From assembly GCA_905221615.1 (NCBI GenBank), contig CAJNDT010000950.1, positions 1 to 64,000 on the forward strand: DNA of 64,000 nucleotides. The letters are read 5' to 3'. Below the pieces are notes generated by a model, which was not told where the DNA came from, did not search any database, and saw only the letters and a list, made by a program, of their open reading frames with translations. Numbering within the stretch: the first letter of the stretch is position 1; each line of letters begins with the position of its first letter. Below are positions 36,100 through 53,734 of the stretch, piece after piece. The translations under genes and the position numbers were made by a program. The stretch comes from Symbiodinium sp. CCMP2592. Lineage: Eukaryota > Sar > Dinophyceae > Suessiales > Symbiodiniaceae.

Positions 36100-36362
36100 C
36101 CTAGAGGTGCCCCGACGTTCCTTTCAATGTCGAGTTCTCCGACGCCCAGCTCTTCGATTGCACTCCGTTGCCAAGCCATGAAATCACCCTGAAATTCAAG
36201 GGGGGTGGGAGGTTTGAACATCACAGGGCAAGGGATTCTACAGTTGGATGCATCCTTCTGTATGCGACGCCGGGGAAAACGAGGTTCTGCTCAACTCACT
36301 GGCGTGTGCCCCTTGCCATGGTGCCAACCAGTGCTATAAGTCCCCTGATATCGTCTTTGTAA
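36100..36362 (+). CDS. Cys-rich exon candidates
   Basis: FNVEFSDAQLFDC (from 36111) pairs with the exon at 24911. A second piece reads ENEVLLNSLACAPCHGANQC then YKSPDIVF and is followed at 36360 by GTAAGTAAG, a near-perfect donor. CAPCHGANQC could bind zinc. These look like two exons of the same gene as 36895-37098. Confidence 0.4.
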
Positions 36363-36894
36363 GTAAGTTACCCTACGGCCATCCATCGCGACAACCTCGT
36401 GCTGAAGGCAACTTCTGGTGCAGGGTGTGTTGCTTCGTCAGGCAACAGACGCGTGGGTTCGATTTAGCATCAGACCGTGAAATGTGGATTTCTGATTGCA
36501 GTTCTTGTGAAGAAACAATTCCCAAAGCCTTATTCTCATCGTAGTATAGGGTTGTTAAGGATCCAGGGTCCCAAAATAGATGAACAGCTTTGTATCAAGG
36601 CATGTTGTGGGGTCTCAGGTTTGGCTTAAGGCTTAGAGGTTTTGGGCCGTCGTCGCAAGGATGCGCAGGAATTTCTGAAGGGAGCCCCGAAAGACCATGC
36701 AGGTCGTGCCTTCTCCCGCAATGCAGCCAGCACCCACGAGAATGAGGCGGTTGGAAAAATCGGCGATGCAGCACGTTCTTGTCTTCCCTTCTGCACATCT
36801 GCAGTACGTGTGTTCTTTGCGCATCTTGCCGTGTATGCTTCCTGCGTGCATGTATGTATGCATGCATGCATGAGGTCGGGTGGGCGGTCGGGGC

Positions 36895-37098
36895 ACGCAC
36901 ACAAGCGACTGTACACGTATCTGACGTGCTGCATTTGTGACGTGGCCCCGGTGTAGGAGGTGACAGGATTTGTTGCAATACTTGTGAGCAAACAAGCACG
37001 GGGCTTCGTGATGATGCCGCGCGAGAATTGCCATGCCTGTATTGAAAAAGACGAGGGACCGAAACTCCATTGCTCCACACAGTGCTACGACGCGGCAT
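36895..37098 (+). CDS. Cys/His-rich terminal exons (zinc-finger-like)
   Basis: First piece: HKRLYTYLTCCICDVAP, paralogous to CKRLYFRLY at 25009. Second piece from about 36998: RGFVMMPRENCHACIEKDEG, then PKLHCSTQCYDAA and TGA at 37098. The spacing CxxC...HCxxxxC suggests a small zinc-binding domain, perhaps MYND-like; that is only a resemblance. Confidence 0.4.
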
Positions 37099-37185
37099 GA
37101 ACTGTTTCGGCTGAATATGCAGGTGATTAGAAATGGTGAGGCTTAAATTCTGTTTAGGGTTTACGAGTCCAGTGTGGGGTCTGGA

Positions 37186-37345
37186 GCGCTATGGCAAACA
37201 TTAGCAAGACAAGAGCAATGAGTTGTTGATTGAAAGGCTCGTTGCATGAAATGATTGTGCAGCCATTTTTCGTCGAAGAGCTCGTAGCGCCACTTGAACA
37301 CTGCCCCAGAGGTCAAGATGGCGACATCCTCTGTTTCTCTGGGCT
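37186..37345 (-). CDS. Minus-strand exon candidate
   Basis: After an AAGCCCAG acceptor (minus sense) the frame reads RETEDVAILTSGAVFKWRYE, then LFDEKWLHNHFMQRAFQ, and stops at about 37161. Protein-like and not repeat-derived. Family unknown; possibly the 3' exon of a minus-strand gene. Confidence 0.35.
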
Positions 37346-37792
37346 TGAGAAGAGGTTTAGGGCTGCCGAACCTTAAACCCGAAGCTTTATGCCCCAAACC
37401 CGCACTCAGGAGCCCCCAATTTTCTACTGGGCCCAAGCACCCGGATTCCTAAAGCGGTCAAGCCACGTCCTTTGCTAGGGTTTGGGCTAGTTTGGGGTTT
37501 TGAGATTCAGATTCTCAGGTCCTTGCGGTGTTATGTCTTCAATACAAACATGACAATACAACGAAACAACCCTTATAGAAGCCGTGGTAGAACGTGTACA
37601 TATCCTAAACTTGATTTCCCCTTATACCTGCACCCCTCAATTTTAGACTCTTTCCGCTAACCCGAGACCCTAAACTCTAAACACCATTACAATCAAAGAG
37701 CCTATACTCGCTCCGACGCTTCCTGCTGTGCCCGGAACACTCTTTTGGGATTAGCTGGTCATCTAGGGCTTTGTAGGTTTTTCTAGCGGTAT

Positions 37793-37794
<2 letters not shown>

Positions 37795-37837
<43 letters not shown>

Positions 37838-37880
37838 GTATATATATACATGTATCATCTGTATGTGTGTGTATATATAC
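37795..37880 (+). repeat. (CT)n(AT)n microsatellite
   Basis: CT dinucleotides then TATATGTA units. Confidence 0.9.
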
Positions 37881-37889
37881 GGTGCCTGG

Positions 37890-38600
37890 CCTGCATAATT
37901 CTTGTTACTGCTTGTTCCGGAGAGTCGATCATATGGGCAATTTGTGTAGTATGCTCTAAAGCCTTATTCTAATTGTGAGAGCCCATGCAATAGAACCTTT
38001 CAACAGGGTTTCCAGACGATTCTGAGGTTTTGGGTGCAGAGTTTCGGCTTAGCAGTTAAGGTTCCAGGATTGATGGTTTTGGGTTGACAGGTTGGTTGTC
38101 GACCAGGAGTTTAATTTCAACAGACCTGAAGCAGCCAGATCCGATCATGGACTCTGTCTTGGAACCATGCACCTGGTCCTCAATCGATTCCCTAATATTC
38201 ATGGCCCTAGGCTCTAGACCTAAACCCTTGAATCCTGCTCCCTAAACCCGAAAGCCATTATAAGCCTTCATACAGCAAGCTCCTGAGAAAAGATTCAGTT
38301 TATATTGTTTTCGGGATGTTCAGGGCTGGCGAGGTCGCTATAAGTTCGATCTGCCTTGGTAGAGCAACCTACACCGCCTCCTAGCCCTGCACTGCAACCC
38401 CTATAAGTGATAAGCTCTCAAGCCTTTGCGCCTCAGGGCTGCGCAGCCGCCATACAAATTCCAGTTTCCTGTGTTCAGGAGTCCATGTTGGCCCGCTGCC
38501 CTAAACGCGGTCCCGAGCTTGAAGCCTGAGCCCTAAACTCAAAGCCCTATAAACCCCTACAGCCTAAGCCCTGGACTCTAGACCCCAAAGCCCCACGCCC
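37890..38600. other. No supported gene
   Basis: Degenerate CCCTAAA motifs, otherwise nothing that I can name. Confidence 0.35.
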
Positions 38601-38609
38601 TAAGCCCGT

Positions 38610-38724
38610 AACTGGGTTCTTGTTAAGGAACTTAATTTCAGTTACCATAATAAGGAAACCCTATTATTTACGATAGATCGCTATTATGGTAACTTAAATT
38701 AAGTTCCTTAACAAGAACCCAGTT
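38610..38724. mobile_element. MITE-like element with near-perfect arms
   Basis: Arms AACTGGGTTCTTGTTAAGGA continuing into ACTTAATTT and exact reverse complement at the right end, about 30 bp each; central ATTATTTACGATAG. The high arm identity implies a recent insertion. Only copy of this type seen. Confidence 0.85.
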
Positions 38725-38820
38725 AAGGCCCACTCCATGTTTCGAAAAGGCTCTTCTGCGTATGTTGGCTGCTCTGGGAGTCGCAGTGGCCGCTGAGCCG
38801 GGGGGCCCTGGGGGGCTCCT

Positions 38821-38940
38821 TTAATCGGAGGCCTCAAAAGGTGGGATGAAGGTAGGTGGGATATTCCCAAATAAGAGTCCTTATATAAGGGATCCTTCAT
38901 CCTACCTACCTTCATCCCACCTTTTGAGGCCTCCGATTTA
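38821..38940. mobile_element. MITE-like element, TCGGAGGCCTC type
   Basis: Arms of about 38 bp starting TCGGAGGCCTCAAAAGGTGG, with one mismatch between the arms, around a 35-bp AT-rich centre. Lies 97 bp after the previous element. Confidence 0.85.
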
Positions 38941-39188
38941 AGCCTTGCGTTTAAGGCGAGGGGTTGAGGATTCCTTTTATGGAATCGGGTTTGGGGTTTG
39001 GGGTTTAGGGTTTTGGGTTTGGGGTCTATAGGAATGGGTCCCAATAAGTCTTGACCGAACATTTTGACCGAGAGCGGCAAGACGCAGCAATGCGGCAACG
39101 CGCTTGTCCAAGTATGCAACGTCTATCCATCTTTGGTTTGAGGGTTGAGGGTTCGGGTTCTTCAACGGTTGTATAGTGGGTTCTTATA

Positions 39189-39292
39189 TGGGAGTTTCCG
39201 AAAATATGGGATCCCAACATAGTACCCTAAATAGTATCATCCGTATTATAAGGACCCCAAAATAAGGTATACTTCATTTTCGGAAACTCCCA
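39189..39292. mobile_element. MITE-like, GGGAGTTTCCGAAAAT family
   Basis: Arms TGGGAGTTTCCGAAAAT and ATTTTCGGAAACTCCCA; centre has ATAGTACCCTAAATAGTA and TTATAAGGACCCC. Other copies: 43547-43640 (partial), 49077-49186, 56401-56511, 58850-58936 (partial), 60891-60993. Confidence 0.88.
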
Positions 39293-39372
39293 GATGTGTT
39301 TAGAATTCAAGGCTTTGGCTGCTCTTTTGTGGGAAGTTTGTAGGAGGTTGGAGAGGCGCCGCATTGACTGGC

Positions 39373-39486
39373 TACTTGGAGGATCATGGGACTTAGTAAG
39401 TAAGGTTCTAAGTACCTTAATTGGGGTTATAAGTATAGTTACCCTAATTATAACCCTAGTTACTAAGTCCCATGATCCTTTAAGTA
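39373..39486. mobile_element. GGATCATGGGACTTAGTAA MITE, copy 2
   Basis: Same arms and length as 33871-33984, a few substitutions. Confidence 0.88.
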
Positions 39487-39616
39487 GTTCAGAGTTCAAG
39501 GTTTAGGATTTAGGTTTCAGGGTTTAGGGTTCAAGGAGTAGGGTTCAGGGGTTAGGGTTTAGGGTTGAGGATTTAGGTTTCAGCGTTTAGGGCGGCGGTC
39601 TAGGGTTTCCGTTTAG

Positions 39617-39725
39617 TATACTACTATTTGCTTAAGGACCCCCCAAAAAATATATTCCTTATGGGGGTAATATAGGGATTATTATTTTTATTTTTTGGGT
39701 GTTTCTTAAGCAAATAGTAGTATAG
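39617..39725. mobile_element. MITE-like, ACTACTATTTGCTTAAG family
   Basis: Arms TATACTACTATTTGCTTAAG and CTTAAGCAAATAGTAGTATA around ATGGGGGTAATATAGGGATT. Second copy at 52873-52989. Confidence 0.88.
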
Positions 39726-40329
39726 GGTTTGCGGTTTGGGGATCTCTGTTCCGCTTGGGCCTTGAGATTTGAGCAAGGCCGATTAAGGCTCCTCAACAGC
39801 GCATAAACTCCTTTCAGGTAAAGCTGAGAAGCCGCAAACGCCGAGCCCCGAAATCCTACACCTGCCCTAACCTACCCTGATTCTGGTTTGAATACTAACC
39901 TACAAACAAGTAGGTTTTGGTATGTTCACGTAAACCCTCACCCTACCCTAGGTGTTCACTTTGCCAACGAGAAAGCTCGTACACAAGACACATACATAGT
40001 TTTCAACTTTGGTTTAGTTTAGGGGTTTCGGGTTTTAGGGTTCAGGTGCTGGAACAAAAGACCTTACTTGCACGCGCACAACCGAAAGGAAACTTTCAAG
40101 GCCGATGCCAAGGAGAAGATTCATGCCTAAACCCTGAACGCCAAAACCCCAAGCCCCCAAGCCGTTAAATTCCTAAACGCCTACACCCTGGGACCCTGCA
40201 CCCACACTATTTCACAACCCCTGCAGCAAATCCCAGACCCTAAGCCCGAAGCCCAAAGCCCAAGCCTCAAGCTCAAAGCCCAAACCCGAAGCCCTAAACC
40301 CTAAGCCCACAAAACACGGAGCCATTAAA

Positions 40330-40452
40330 CCCAAAGCCAAAACCTCAAACCCTATGCCCTAAAACCCTAAAACTCGAAAACACTAAACCCTAAACCTCTA
40401 AAACTCTAAACCCCCAAACCCTAAAACCCTAAAACCCAAACCCTGAAACCCC
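40330..40452. repeat. Telomere-like CCCTAAA tract
   Basis: Degenerate CCCTAAA/CCCTAAAA units over about 120 bp, preceded by looser CCTAAGCCC variants from 40150. Confidence 0.8.
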
Positions 40453-40540
40453 AACCAAGAATCCTCCCTAGGCCGGCAGTTTCGGGGCTAGAGGCCGGCA
40501 AGGCAAGGCCCCCCCTTTCTCAGGGATTCAAGTCTGGGGG

Positions 40541-40735
40541 GTTGTCAAAATTAAGGTCCCTTTATGGGTCCTTATTATAATACAGTAGAAGCCAGAAAGT
40601 TGGAATATCATTATCGTAACCCCTTTAAGGTAAATTATAGAGGATCCTACCATTAATCCATATTCCAACTTTCTGGAGTTCCCTTTACGGCACCTGATAT
40701 TTAGGGTACGCAAAAAAGGGACCAGAATTTGGACA
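40541..40735. mobile_element. Nested MITEs
   Basis: Outer element: arms GTTGTCAAAATTAAGGTCCC and its near complement, same family as 22638-22740. Inside at 40591-40675 is a different element with arms GCCAGAAAGTTGGAATAT and ATATTCCAACTTTCTGG; an independent copy of the inner one is at 48694-48790. Confidence 0.8.
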
Positions 40736-41224
40736 TCCACCTAAGTGAGCTCGTTGGGTTTGGGAGTCTAGGGTTATTCTTTTAAGGGATCTACAGGATT
40801 CCCGGAAAGGTTTCGGGTTTGCGCGTCGGTGCAAGCCTCAGGGTTTCGGGTTTTGGGGCTTCGGGTTTAGAGTTTAGGGGTTTCATGGGGTTTAGAACTT
40901 GAAGGGTTTTCTTCAAAAGGCTCCCCTTACAGGGTTCCGCTGTCAGGGTTCATTGTCATATAGGCTCCTTAAAAGGGTTCAATTCGGTTTCCCAATGTTG
41001 GGCTGTTTGTTTGCAATTTTTTGGTAAACATTAGGTGGTTTAGGCCAAGGTAGGGCTAAGGGTCTTAAGGCCAGGGGAGGGTTTCACAGAGGGGGTGGGT
41101 GGGTCTTTACTGTATTCAAAGTTCTTGGAGTGTTGGCTTTTGGACGCAAGGAGCTGGGGCATGGGATTTGGGGGGGTTGCAAGGCCGCTTGTGCGGCCCT
41201 GAAGAAAACCAATGAATCCAGAAG

Positions 41225-42420
41225 TTAAGTACAGTTAAATCTTGATTTAATTGTCCGGTTTTGACATACCTTGGACCTTCCAAAGACACAATTAAATCGG
41301 GTTGTAATTGTGTCGGTATGCATTTCTCTAATAAACAATTAAGTCATGAGTTTACTGTCTCCTGTGTGCTAGTATATTCTACCAGAGACTTGTGTGCAAT
41401 ACGCTCGGGCGATATCACATTGAATCATGATTTAATTGCAGAATTTGGCGTCCTTCTGGGTAACCACCAGTAATGTAGTTGGTTCCTATCACGGTCCAAA
41501 GACTTATATAGCCTAGATAACTCGATCGCCACACTAGCGGGAATCCAGGTTCAATCATGATCTAGTTGCCGAATTCGTCCTCCTTGGTAACCAGCAGGAA
41601 TGCAGTTGGGGTTACTATCACGGTCCAAGGAATTTTAGCTTAGATGAGTAGATCGCCACAGTAGCGGGATACCACATTAAATCATGATTTATCTGTGCAA
41701 TTTGGCGTCCTTCTTGGTAACCACCAGTAATGTAGCTGGTTCCTATCACGGTCCAGGGAAGCCAGCCTAAATAACTAGACTAGTTTAGTCTAGTCTACTC
41801 GGTTCTAGTCTGTAGCCTACTCTAGTCTACTCCAGTCTACTCTAGTCTCGTCTAGTCGAGTCGAGTATGATCACGCCTCCGCCTTGCCTGCATTCATCTC
41901 TTTGGGGTCCACTCGTCCACCCATTATCATTTCCAACGCCATGGACCGCGTTTCGATGCCACCGAAGCTGTCCTCTGAAATTTTCTCTTGCTCAAGATCT
42001 TGCTTCTCCTTTTCGGGCTGTCATCTACCATGTCACCGACCATTGCTTGCTGTAACAACACAGTGCCTCTTAGGGACGCGTCCCGTAGACACACCTGCAC
42101 ACAGTGCAGTAGACAAACAAGCATGCAGACCGTGCATCTCACCTTAAACCTTGAGCCTGAAACAAGGATCCTGCGAGGCAGTTGCATGATGATCTAATTG
42201 TTGCGTTCTTGCCAGCTGTTCGAGTTGATTTAATTGTTCCAGATTTGGTCATTGATTCAGAACATTTAAATCATGATTTAATTGTCGCCTCGGGGTCGGA
42301 TAGTGTAGCAGAAAGAATTAAATCATGATTTAATTGTGCCGAGTAGGAGCAGGACAGGCGTGGAATGGAGCGTCGCGCAACGTTCAGGGCCAATTTAAAT
42401 CATAAGTAAATTCTGCGGGC
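41225..42420 (+). repeat. AATCATGATTT-containing repeats, three 128-bp units
   Basis: The palindromic core AAATCATGATTTAATTG recurs at least seven times (near 41247 degenerate, 41423, 41553, 41680, 42268, 42320). Between 41410 and 41790 three tandem units of 127-130 bp carry it followed by GGCGTCCTTCTTGGTAACCA and TCCTATCACGGTCCA. No coding frame conserved between units. Confidence 0.8.
41775..41868 (+). repeat. TCTAG/TCTAC pentanucleotide repeat
   Basis: Imperfect TAGTC/TCTAC/TCTAG units directly after the last 128-bp unit. Confidence 0.85.
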
Positions 42421-43440
42421 CTGAGGGGTCCAAGGCGGCCCGATGCCGGGCAATAAACTCGGGAGTTAATGGTTTTTAACTCTTGGATTCACTGCCTTCC
42501 CTGAGGCCCCGAAAGCCTGTCAACCCGAAAAATACACAAAGCCCGGAAGCCTTAAACCCCCTACAATAAACCCTCAACCCTAGACCTTAAACCAAATGAC
42601 CTAAATCCTCAAACAGTTCAGGGCTTAGGCTTCTCTACCTTGCCCGAAATCTCAAGCCTGTAACCTAGACCCCCCATACCCTCTAATATGCCCTAAATGA
42701 GTGCCTACTATTCAGGACCATAACGGCTCCATTAAAGGGCCATTGGGGGGTGGTTCAACCACCCCTCAAAGCCCAACAAAAACCTTCTCCGAGGTCGTCA
42801 ACTCCACGTTGCGTGGCAGTGAGCCTCGTCATTTGGCCTCCTGCGGCGTGGCAGGCGTGTGTTTTGACGACTGCGGGTGTCACAAAAACCTTTGGGTGGT
42901 TTGGATCACGGTTTCGGTTTTACATTTTAATCTTTCGCTTGAGAGGTTTCTCAGAAGCCAATTCCTGGAATCCTCAAGCCGGTTTGTTGAAACTTCTAAA
43001 CTGCAGGACCTGTAGGACCCACGTAGCCTCTTTGGCCCGAAGCCGAAACCATCCGGGAGGCTTAAATGCAAATCCCCCACCGTAAGCCCTACCAGCCCCT
43101 GCGCGTGCACCTCGCACCCGAAATCCCAACAGCCTTTAACCATGCCATTCCCCAGTATATCCCCCGTCGCTTGATAGAGCCTCTCCTAGAAACACCAGAA
43201 GATCACCTGAATAGAAGCCCGAATAGAATCCTCCTGGTGCAGAGCTCCATTGCAGGAACCCAAAAGGGAGTTTCCAAAAATAGGGGATTGGGCACTTCTT
43301 TCTATTGCCACCTTAAGGGTTTTGGTTTAGGTAAGGGTTAAGCTTGGGTCAGGGTTTCTGATTCTATAAGGCTTCAGGGCTTTCAATTATTCGGGCCTAT
43401 GAGGGTTTAGGCCCTTTAGGGTCTTGGTGTCCCGATTTGG

Positions 43441-43640
43441 GGCTCTAAACCCTAAACCCTAAACCCTAAAAACCCTAAACCCTAAACCCTAAAGTTAAGG
43501 GCTTTTTTGATGGATCCTCCTTGGACACCTTTCCAATTTGCGTTTTGGGAGTTTCCGAAAATTAGGGGTACCTTATTTTGGGGGTCCTTATAATAAGGAT
43601 CTTACTATTTAGGGTACTATATCAGGGTCCCCAAAGTCTT
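43441..43640. repeat. CCCTAAA tract and partial GGGAGTTTCC MITE
   Basis: Seven or so CCCTAAA units at 43441-43495. From 43547 a MITE begins GGGAGTTTCCGAAAATTAGG with its centre in the reverse orientation (CTTATAATAAGGATC), but the right arm is missing. Confidence 0.75.
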
Positions 43641-44044
43641 ACAGAAACCCTGATAGTTCGCCACAGGAATCCATAAAGAGCCCTGTTAGCAACAAACCGA
43701 TCCCGTATAGGAGGCCCCAAACCCCACAAACCCTAAGCCCGCGAAGGAACCCTTAAATAAAGCCCTGAACCCCACTGTCCAATTTCCTTTGTACTATATA
43801 CTCTCCGAAGTACTAAGCTACATAACTATTATCCTCAAACCGAATACCTATTTGTCGAGTCCTTTGGACCCTCAAATAAAACCTTTGTGTAAAAAACCCA
43901 CCAGTCTCTATAGATCTTTTATTGGAAGCCTTCTAGAACCCGGTCCTTTGGATCTATAATCCCCATGAAACCCCAATATACTCGAAGCAAAGGTTGATTC
44001 ACCTTTAGTTCCCCTGGGTTCTGGACCAGTAGGAGGAGCCCTTA

Positions 44045-44175
44045 CCAAACCCTAAACCCTTAACCCCTAAACCCTAACCCCTAAGCCCTAAAAACCCTAA
44101 GCCCCTAAAGCCCTAGACCCCTAGACCCCTAAACCCTAAACCCCTAAAGCCTTAAACCCCTAAACCCTGAACCCT
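44045..44175. repeat. CCCTAAA tract
   Basis: Dense CCCTAAACCCCTAAA variants; the complementary orientation TTTAGGG is at 44568-44625. Confidence 0.85.
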
Positions 44176-44302
44176 AGGGAGCCCCTTGCCGGGGGCGCCA
44201 AGCGATCTCCCCTTGAAGCGGCGAGGAAGAGTCGACTGTGGCGTCTGCAAATGCACCGACCCGGCCCGGCATTTTTTGGGTTTTTTTCGGGATTAGGGCC
44301 CA

Positions 44303-44376
44303 CCCATAGGCCCCATCGTAGTATTTAGACTCCTATAAGGTAATCCCAAAACGGAACTACAATGGGGCCTATGGGC
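44303..44376. mobile_element. Small hairpin element, CCCATAGGCCCCAT arms
   Basis: Arms CCCATAGGCCCCATCGTAGT and ACTACAATGGGGCCTATGGG around 34 bp. Related inner sequence (GGAACTAC...GGAGCCT) lies at 22450-22540. Confidence 0.75.
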
Positions 44377-45034
44377 AAAGTTTGGGTGTTATCGAGGTTT
44401 GCGCTTCTAAGTTAAAACTTATGGTGTAAACAGGGTTGCAGGTCCTCTAAACTCTTCTCTTTAAGGGGCCAGGTCCCTGAAAGTAAGGGTTCTATAAACA
44501 AGGGCCTATACGGGGCCAGGCTTCGCTGTCAATGGGGTGAAAATATAGGAATACAGGTTCTATGGAGTTTAGGTTTAGGGTTTTGGGTTTTGGGTTTAGG
44601 GTTTAGGGTTTAGGGTTTAGGGAATTGCTTTATCCCAGATATTCGGTGTTTTACGACAAGGCCAACATCCTTGGACCCCAACCACCTGACTCTCAGCGAC
44701 CCGAAAAGCACCCCCTAAACTTGTGGAAGCCGACAAGGGCCATACAAAGAAATTAACTCCCATGGAGTTACTTCAAAAACCTTCTCAACAACAACGCAAC
44801 GGCGGAAGCCCCCTGAAGCCATACTCCAGGTGCTATGCTGCATAAACCCTGAACCCCGCCCGTGTAAAGTCCGCAAAAACTCTACAGGACCCTTCAAGCG
44901 CCAATTCATAAGCACCAATAAAGCCTACAATAGCAGACAAGCCGACAAGAATGAACATACAACGCGCTGATAAAATAAAGTGCCCAGGCATTCCCGTCTA
45001 TGGAACGTGAAGCATCGTTTAGTCTTTAAGTATT

Positions 45035-45127
45035 CAGACTTTCCAAAATCCCTTAATTCAGGAATATACCTTATTTCATATTTGGGATCCTATTATATTC
45101 CTTAATTAAGGAATTTTGGAAGGTCTG
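45035..45127. mobile_element. MITE-like element, CAGACTTTCCAAAAT arms
   Basis: Arms CAGACTTTCCAAAATCCCTT and AAGGAATTTTGGAAGGTCTG; GTATTCAGA occurs at both outer edges and could be a target duplication. Confidence 0.8.
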
Positions 45128-45301
45128 GGTATTCAGAAGCAGCACGACAACCTATGACTGAACCTTTACAACCTTTTAACTATACCACTCTATAGCACCC
45201 CTGTATAGAACCCTTTGCAAGCGCCAATCTTCACCATTTCTCAGAATCGCCCTGAACCCGAAAACCTGAACCCTGCGCCCTAAGCCCTGAGCCCTAAACC
45301 T

Positions 45302-45415
45302 TACTTGGAGGATCATGGGACTTAGTAAGTAAGGTTATAAGTACCTTAATTGGGGTTATAAGTATAGTTACCCTAATTATAACCCTAGTTACTAAGTCCC
45401 ATGATCCTTTAAGTA
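45302..45415. mobile_element. GGATCATGGGACTTAGTAA MITE, copy 3
   Basis: 114 bp, almost identical to 39373-39486. Confidence 0.88.
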
Positions 45416-45989
45416 AACCCAAACTAAAATTGGGCCGAAACCCTATAAACCCTATGAACCCTGTGGACCATATAGACCCTGTAAACCCTATACACCCCAA
45501 AACACCCCAAACCCCCTATAAACCGCAGAAGCCCTCTAAACCCCATTGTAATAACCCCTATAATCCCTATACACCCTTTATATAAACCCTACATACCCGA
45601 AGCAATAGCGTGAGAGGTCGCCTGCTCCTGGTGCGATGGCAACGGGGGCCCTGCGCGCATCACCGGCGGCTCAGGTTCCCCTTTAAGGGCTCCTTGAAGG
45701 GTTCGCGTAGGGGTTCTTTTAGGGGTTCCTTTGACGGGCTCCTCGGTTCCGTTAAGGGTTCCTTTAAGAGAGGGCTAAACCTGAGCAGTCATATTGACTG
45801 GTTTTTTGGGTTTAGGGTTTAAGAATCGTGGGGTTTATAGGATTTAGGGTTTAGGGTTTGGGTGTTTCTCGGGTTTAGGGTGTAGTTTAGGGTTTAGGGT
45901 TCGGTTGAGTGTTTAGTTGAGGTTTAGGGTAAAGCATCCTAAACCCCAACTCCTCTTGAATTAAACCTCTGCAAGTCCCTCCATCGTTA

Positions 45990-46099
45990 AAGTTTAGGAG
46001 GGGCCCCTACCCTGTTATCGTGACTATAAGGACTATATTAGGGCCCTGCTATATTCCTATTAAACCACTACTACAGGGTGGGGGCCCCTTCTAAGTTAT
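45990..46099. mobile_element. MITE-like element, GGGGCCCC arms
   Basis: Arms AGTTTAGGAGGGGCCCCTAC and GTGGGGGCCCCTTCTAAGTT around AGGACTATATTAGGG. Confidence 0.75.
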
Positions 46100-46178
46100 A
46101 GTTGAATCTGAGTAGAACATCCAAACCCGAAACCGTGCAAGCCCTAGATCCTAAACCCTTCTTGAACGCTCTTAATAG

Positions 46179-46303
46179 GATTACAGAAGAGGAGGCTGTA
46201 GGGCCTACATTTTGGCAACCCACTGATATACGGCTCCGTGAGGGACGTGTCGAGTCTATGTGGCCTACCCCAAGATTTGGCTTGATAAAGTACAGATCAT
46301 ACG
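46179..46303 (+). CDS. Exon candidate, unknown protein
   Basis: After CTTAATAG the frame reads ITEEEAVGPTFWQPTDIRLR, EGRVESMWPTPRFGLIK and YRSY, then a GTATTT donor at 46304. Protein-like and flanked by plausible splice sites. It is upstream of copy A of the membrane protein gene and on the same strand but no link is visible. Confidence 0.38.
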
Positions 46304-47294
46304 GTATTTACGGTGTCTCCTGCCTGTGATAGTTGTTGTGGAAAGAACTTTGAATGCGTAGCCGCTCAATACCGCGGTGCCGTACCCGTTGACGTCTGAC
46401 TATACACAGGCTAAACCTGTCCTGGAATACATGACTCAGGAATAGAAGTGTACGGTACTTTGTCGTGTCATGCTGCGGGTACCTTTCAAGTGATTCAAGG
46501 TTTTGAAGTTGATAGAATGTAAATATGATACCAAAGTTGTTTCGCAAAAACTCAGGCCCCACAACAACCTGCTCTCCAGGATTAAGTATTGCGACTTGGG
46601 AAAGTTTCCCTCGCAGCAGTACCTAGCACCCTTTGGGATTGCCCGAGTACAGCCAGTAGGAGCTAGGATGTGCGCTCACGTGGCTGGCTTGGCATCTTCT
46701 GGTGTTGCTGCACTCCGCGCATTTGCGGATGTTTGTATCTGCACCCGGAGGCACGAAACGCAAGTTTGAAACTTAAGCCGTCCTACCTGCCCGCCTACCT
46801 GCCTACTTGCCTGCCTACCTACCTGCATAGATACATGCGTACAGACATACATACAATCACTTCGGGCTTTGGGAGTTTAGGGTTTAGTTTAGGCTTCAGG
46901 GCTTTAGGGTGTTAGCGCTCTCGGGCTTTATGGCTATGGGCTTAGGGGCTTAGGGTTTAGGGCTTCAGGGTTTAGGTTTATAAGGATTCCATAAAGGGTT
47001 GTAACAGGGGTTTTTTGGAGGATTCAGCTAAGTAGAGGGCGGACAACCCTGGTTATTCAGTCGCAACATTCCTTAAGATTCCCGAATAGACATTGGGGGA
47101 GGTATAAACACCCCGAGAACCACCGTCTGTGAAAAAGGCTTCTATGCACTCTATACTACTACAGGCCTCATAGGGCTCTATGTTCATAGAAGTTGAATTC
47201 CCAAACCCAAACTTGGCCAGGTACCCAGGGGGGTCAAGTACCAAACCATCCAAAACCCTGAACACCCCTGCTCCTTTTTGCTGTCCGTGGCTGT

Positions 47295-53579
<6,285 letters not shown>

Positions 53580-53734
53580 GGTTTATAAGGGATTAGGGGT
53601 TTAGGGTTAATATAGGGTAGGGGTTTAGGGTTCAGGGGCTTAGTGTTTGGGGATTCACGGTTTAAAGTTTAGGGTGTCGGGAAGATCCACTAAAAGCTTC
53701 CAAACCCTGCGCCGTAAACCCCTGAGCGCGTAAG

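Noticed and set aside
41867..42187. Overlapping frames on both strands near 41.9-42.2 kb
   Set aside because: Neither strand has a convincing splice context or motif, and no paralogue within the window to test the frame.
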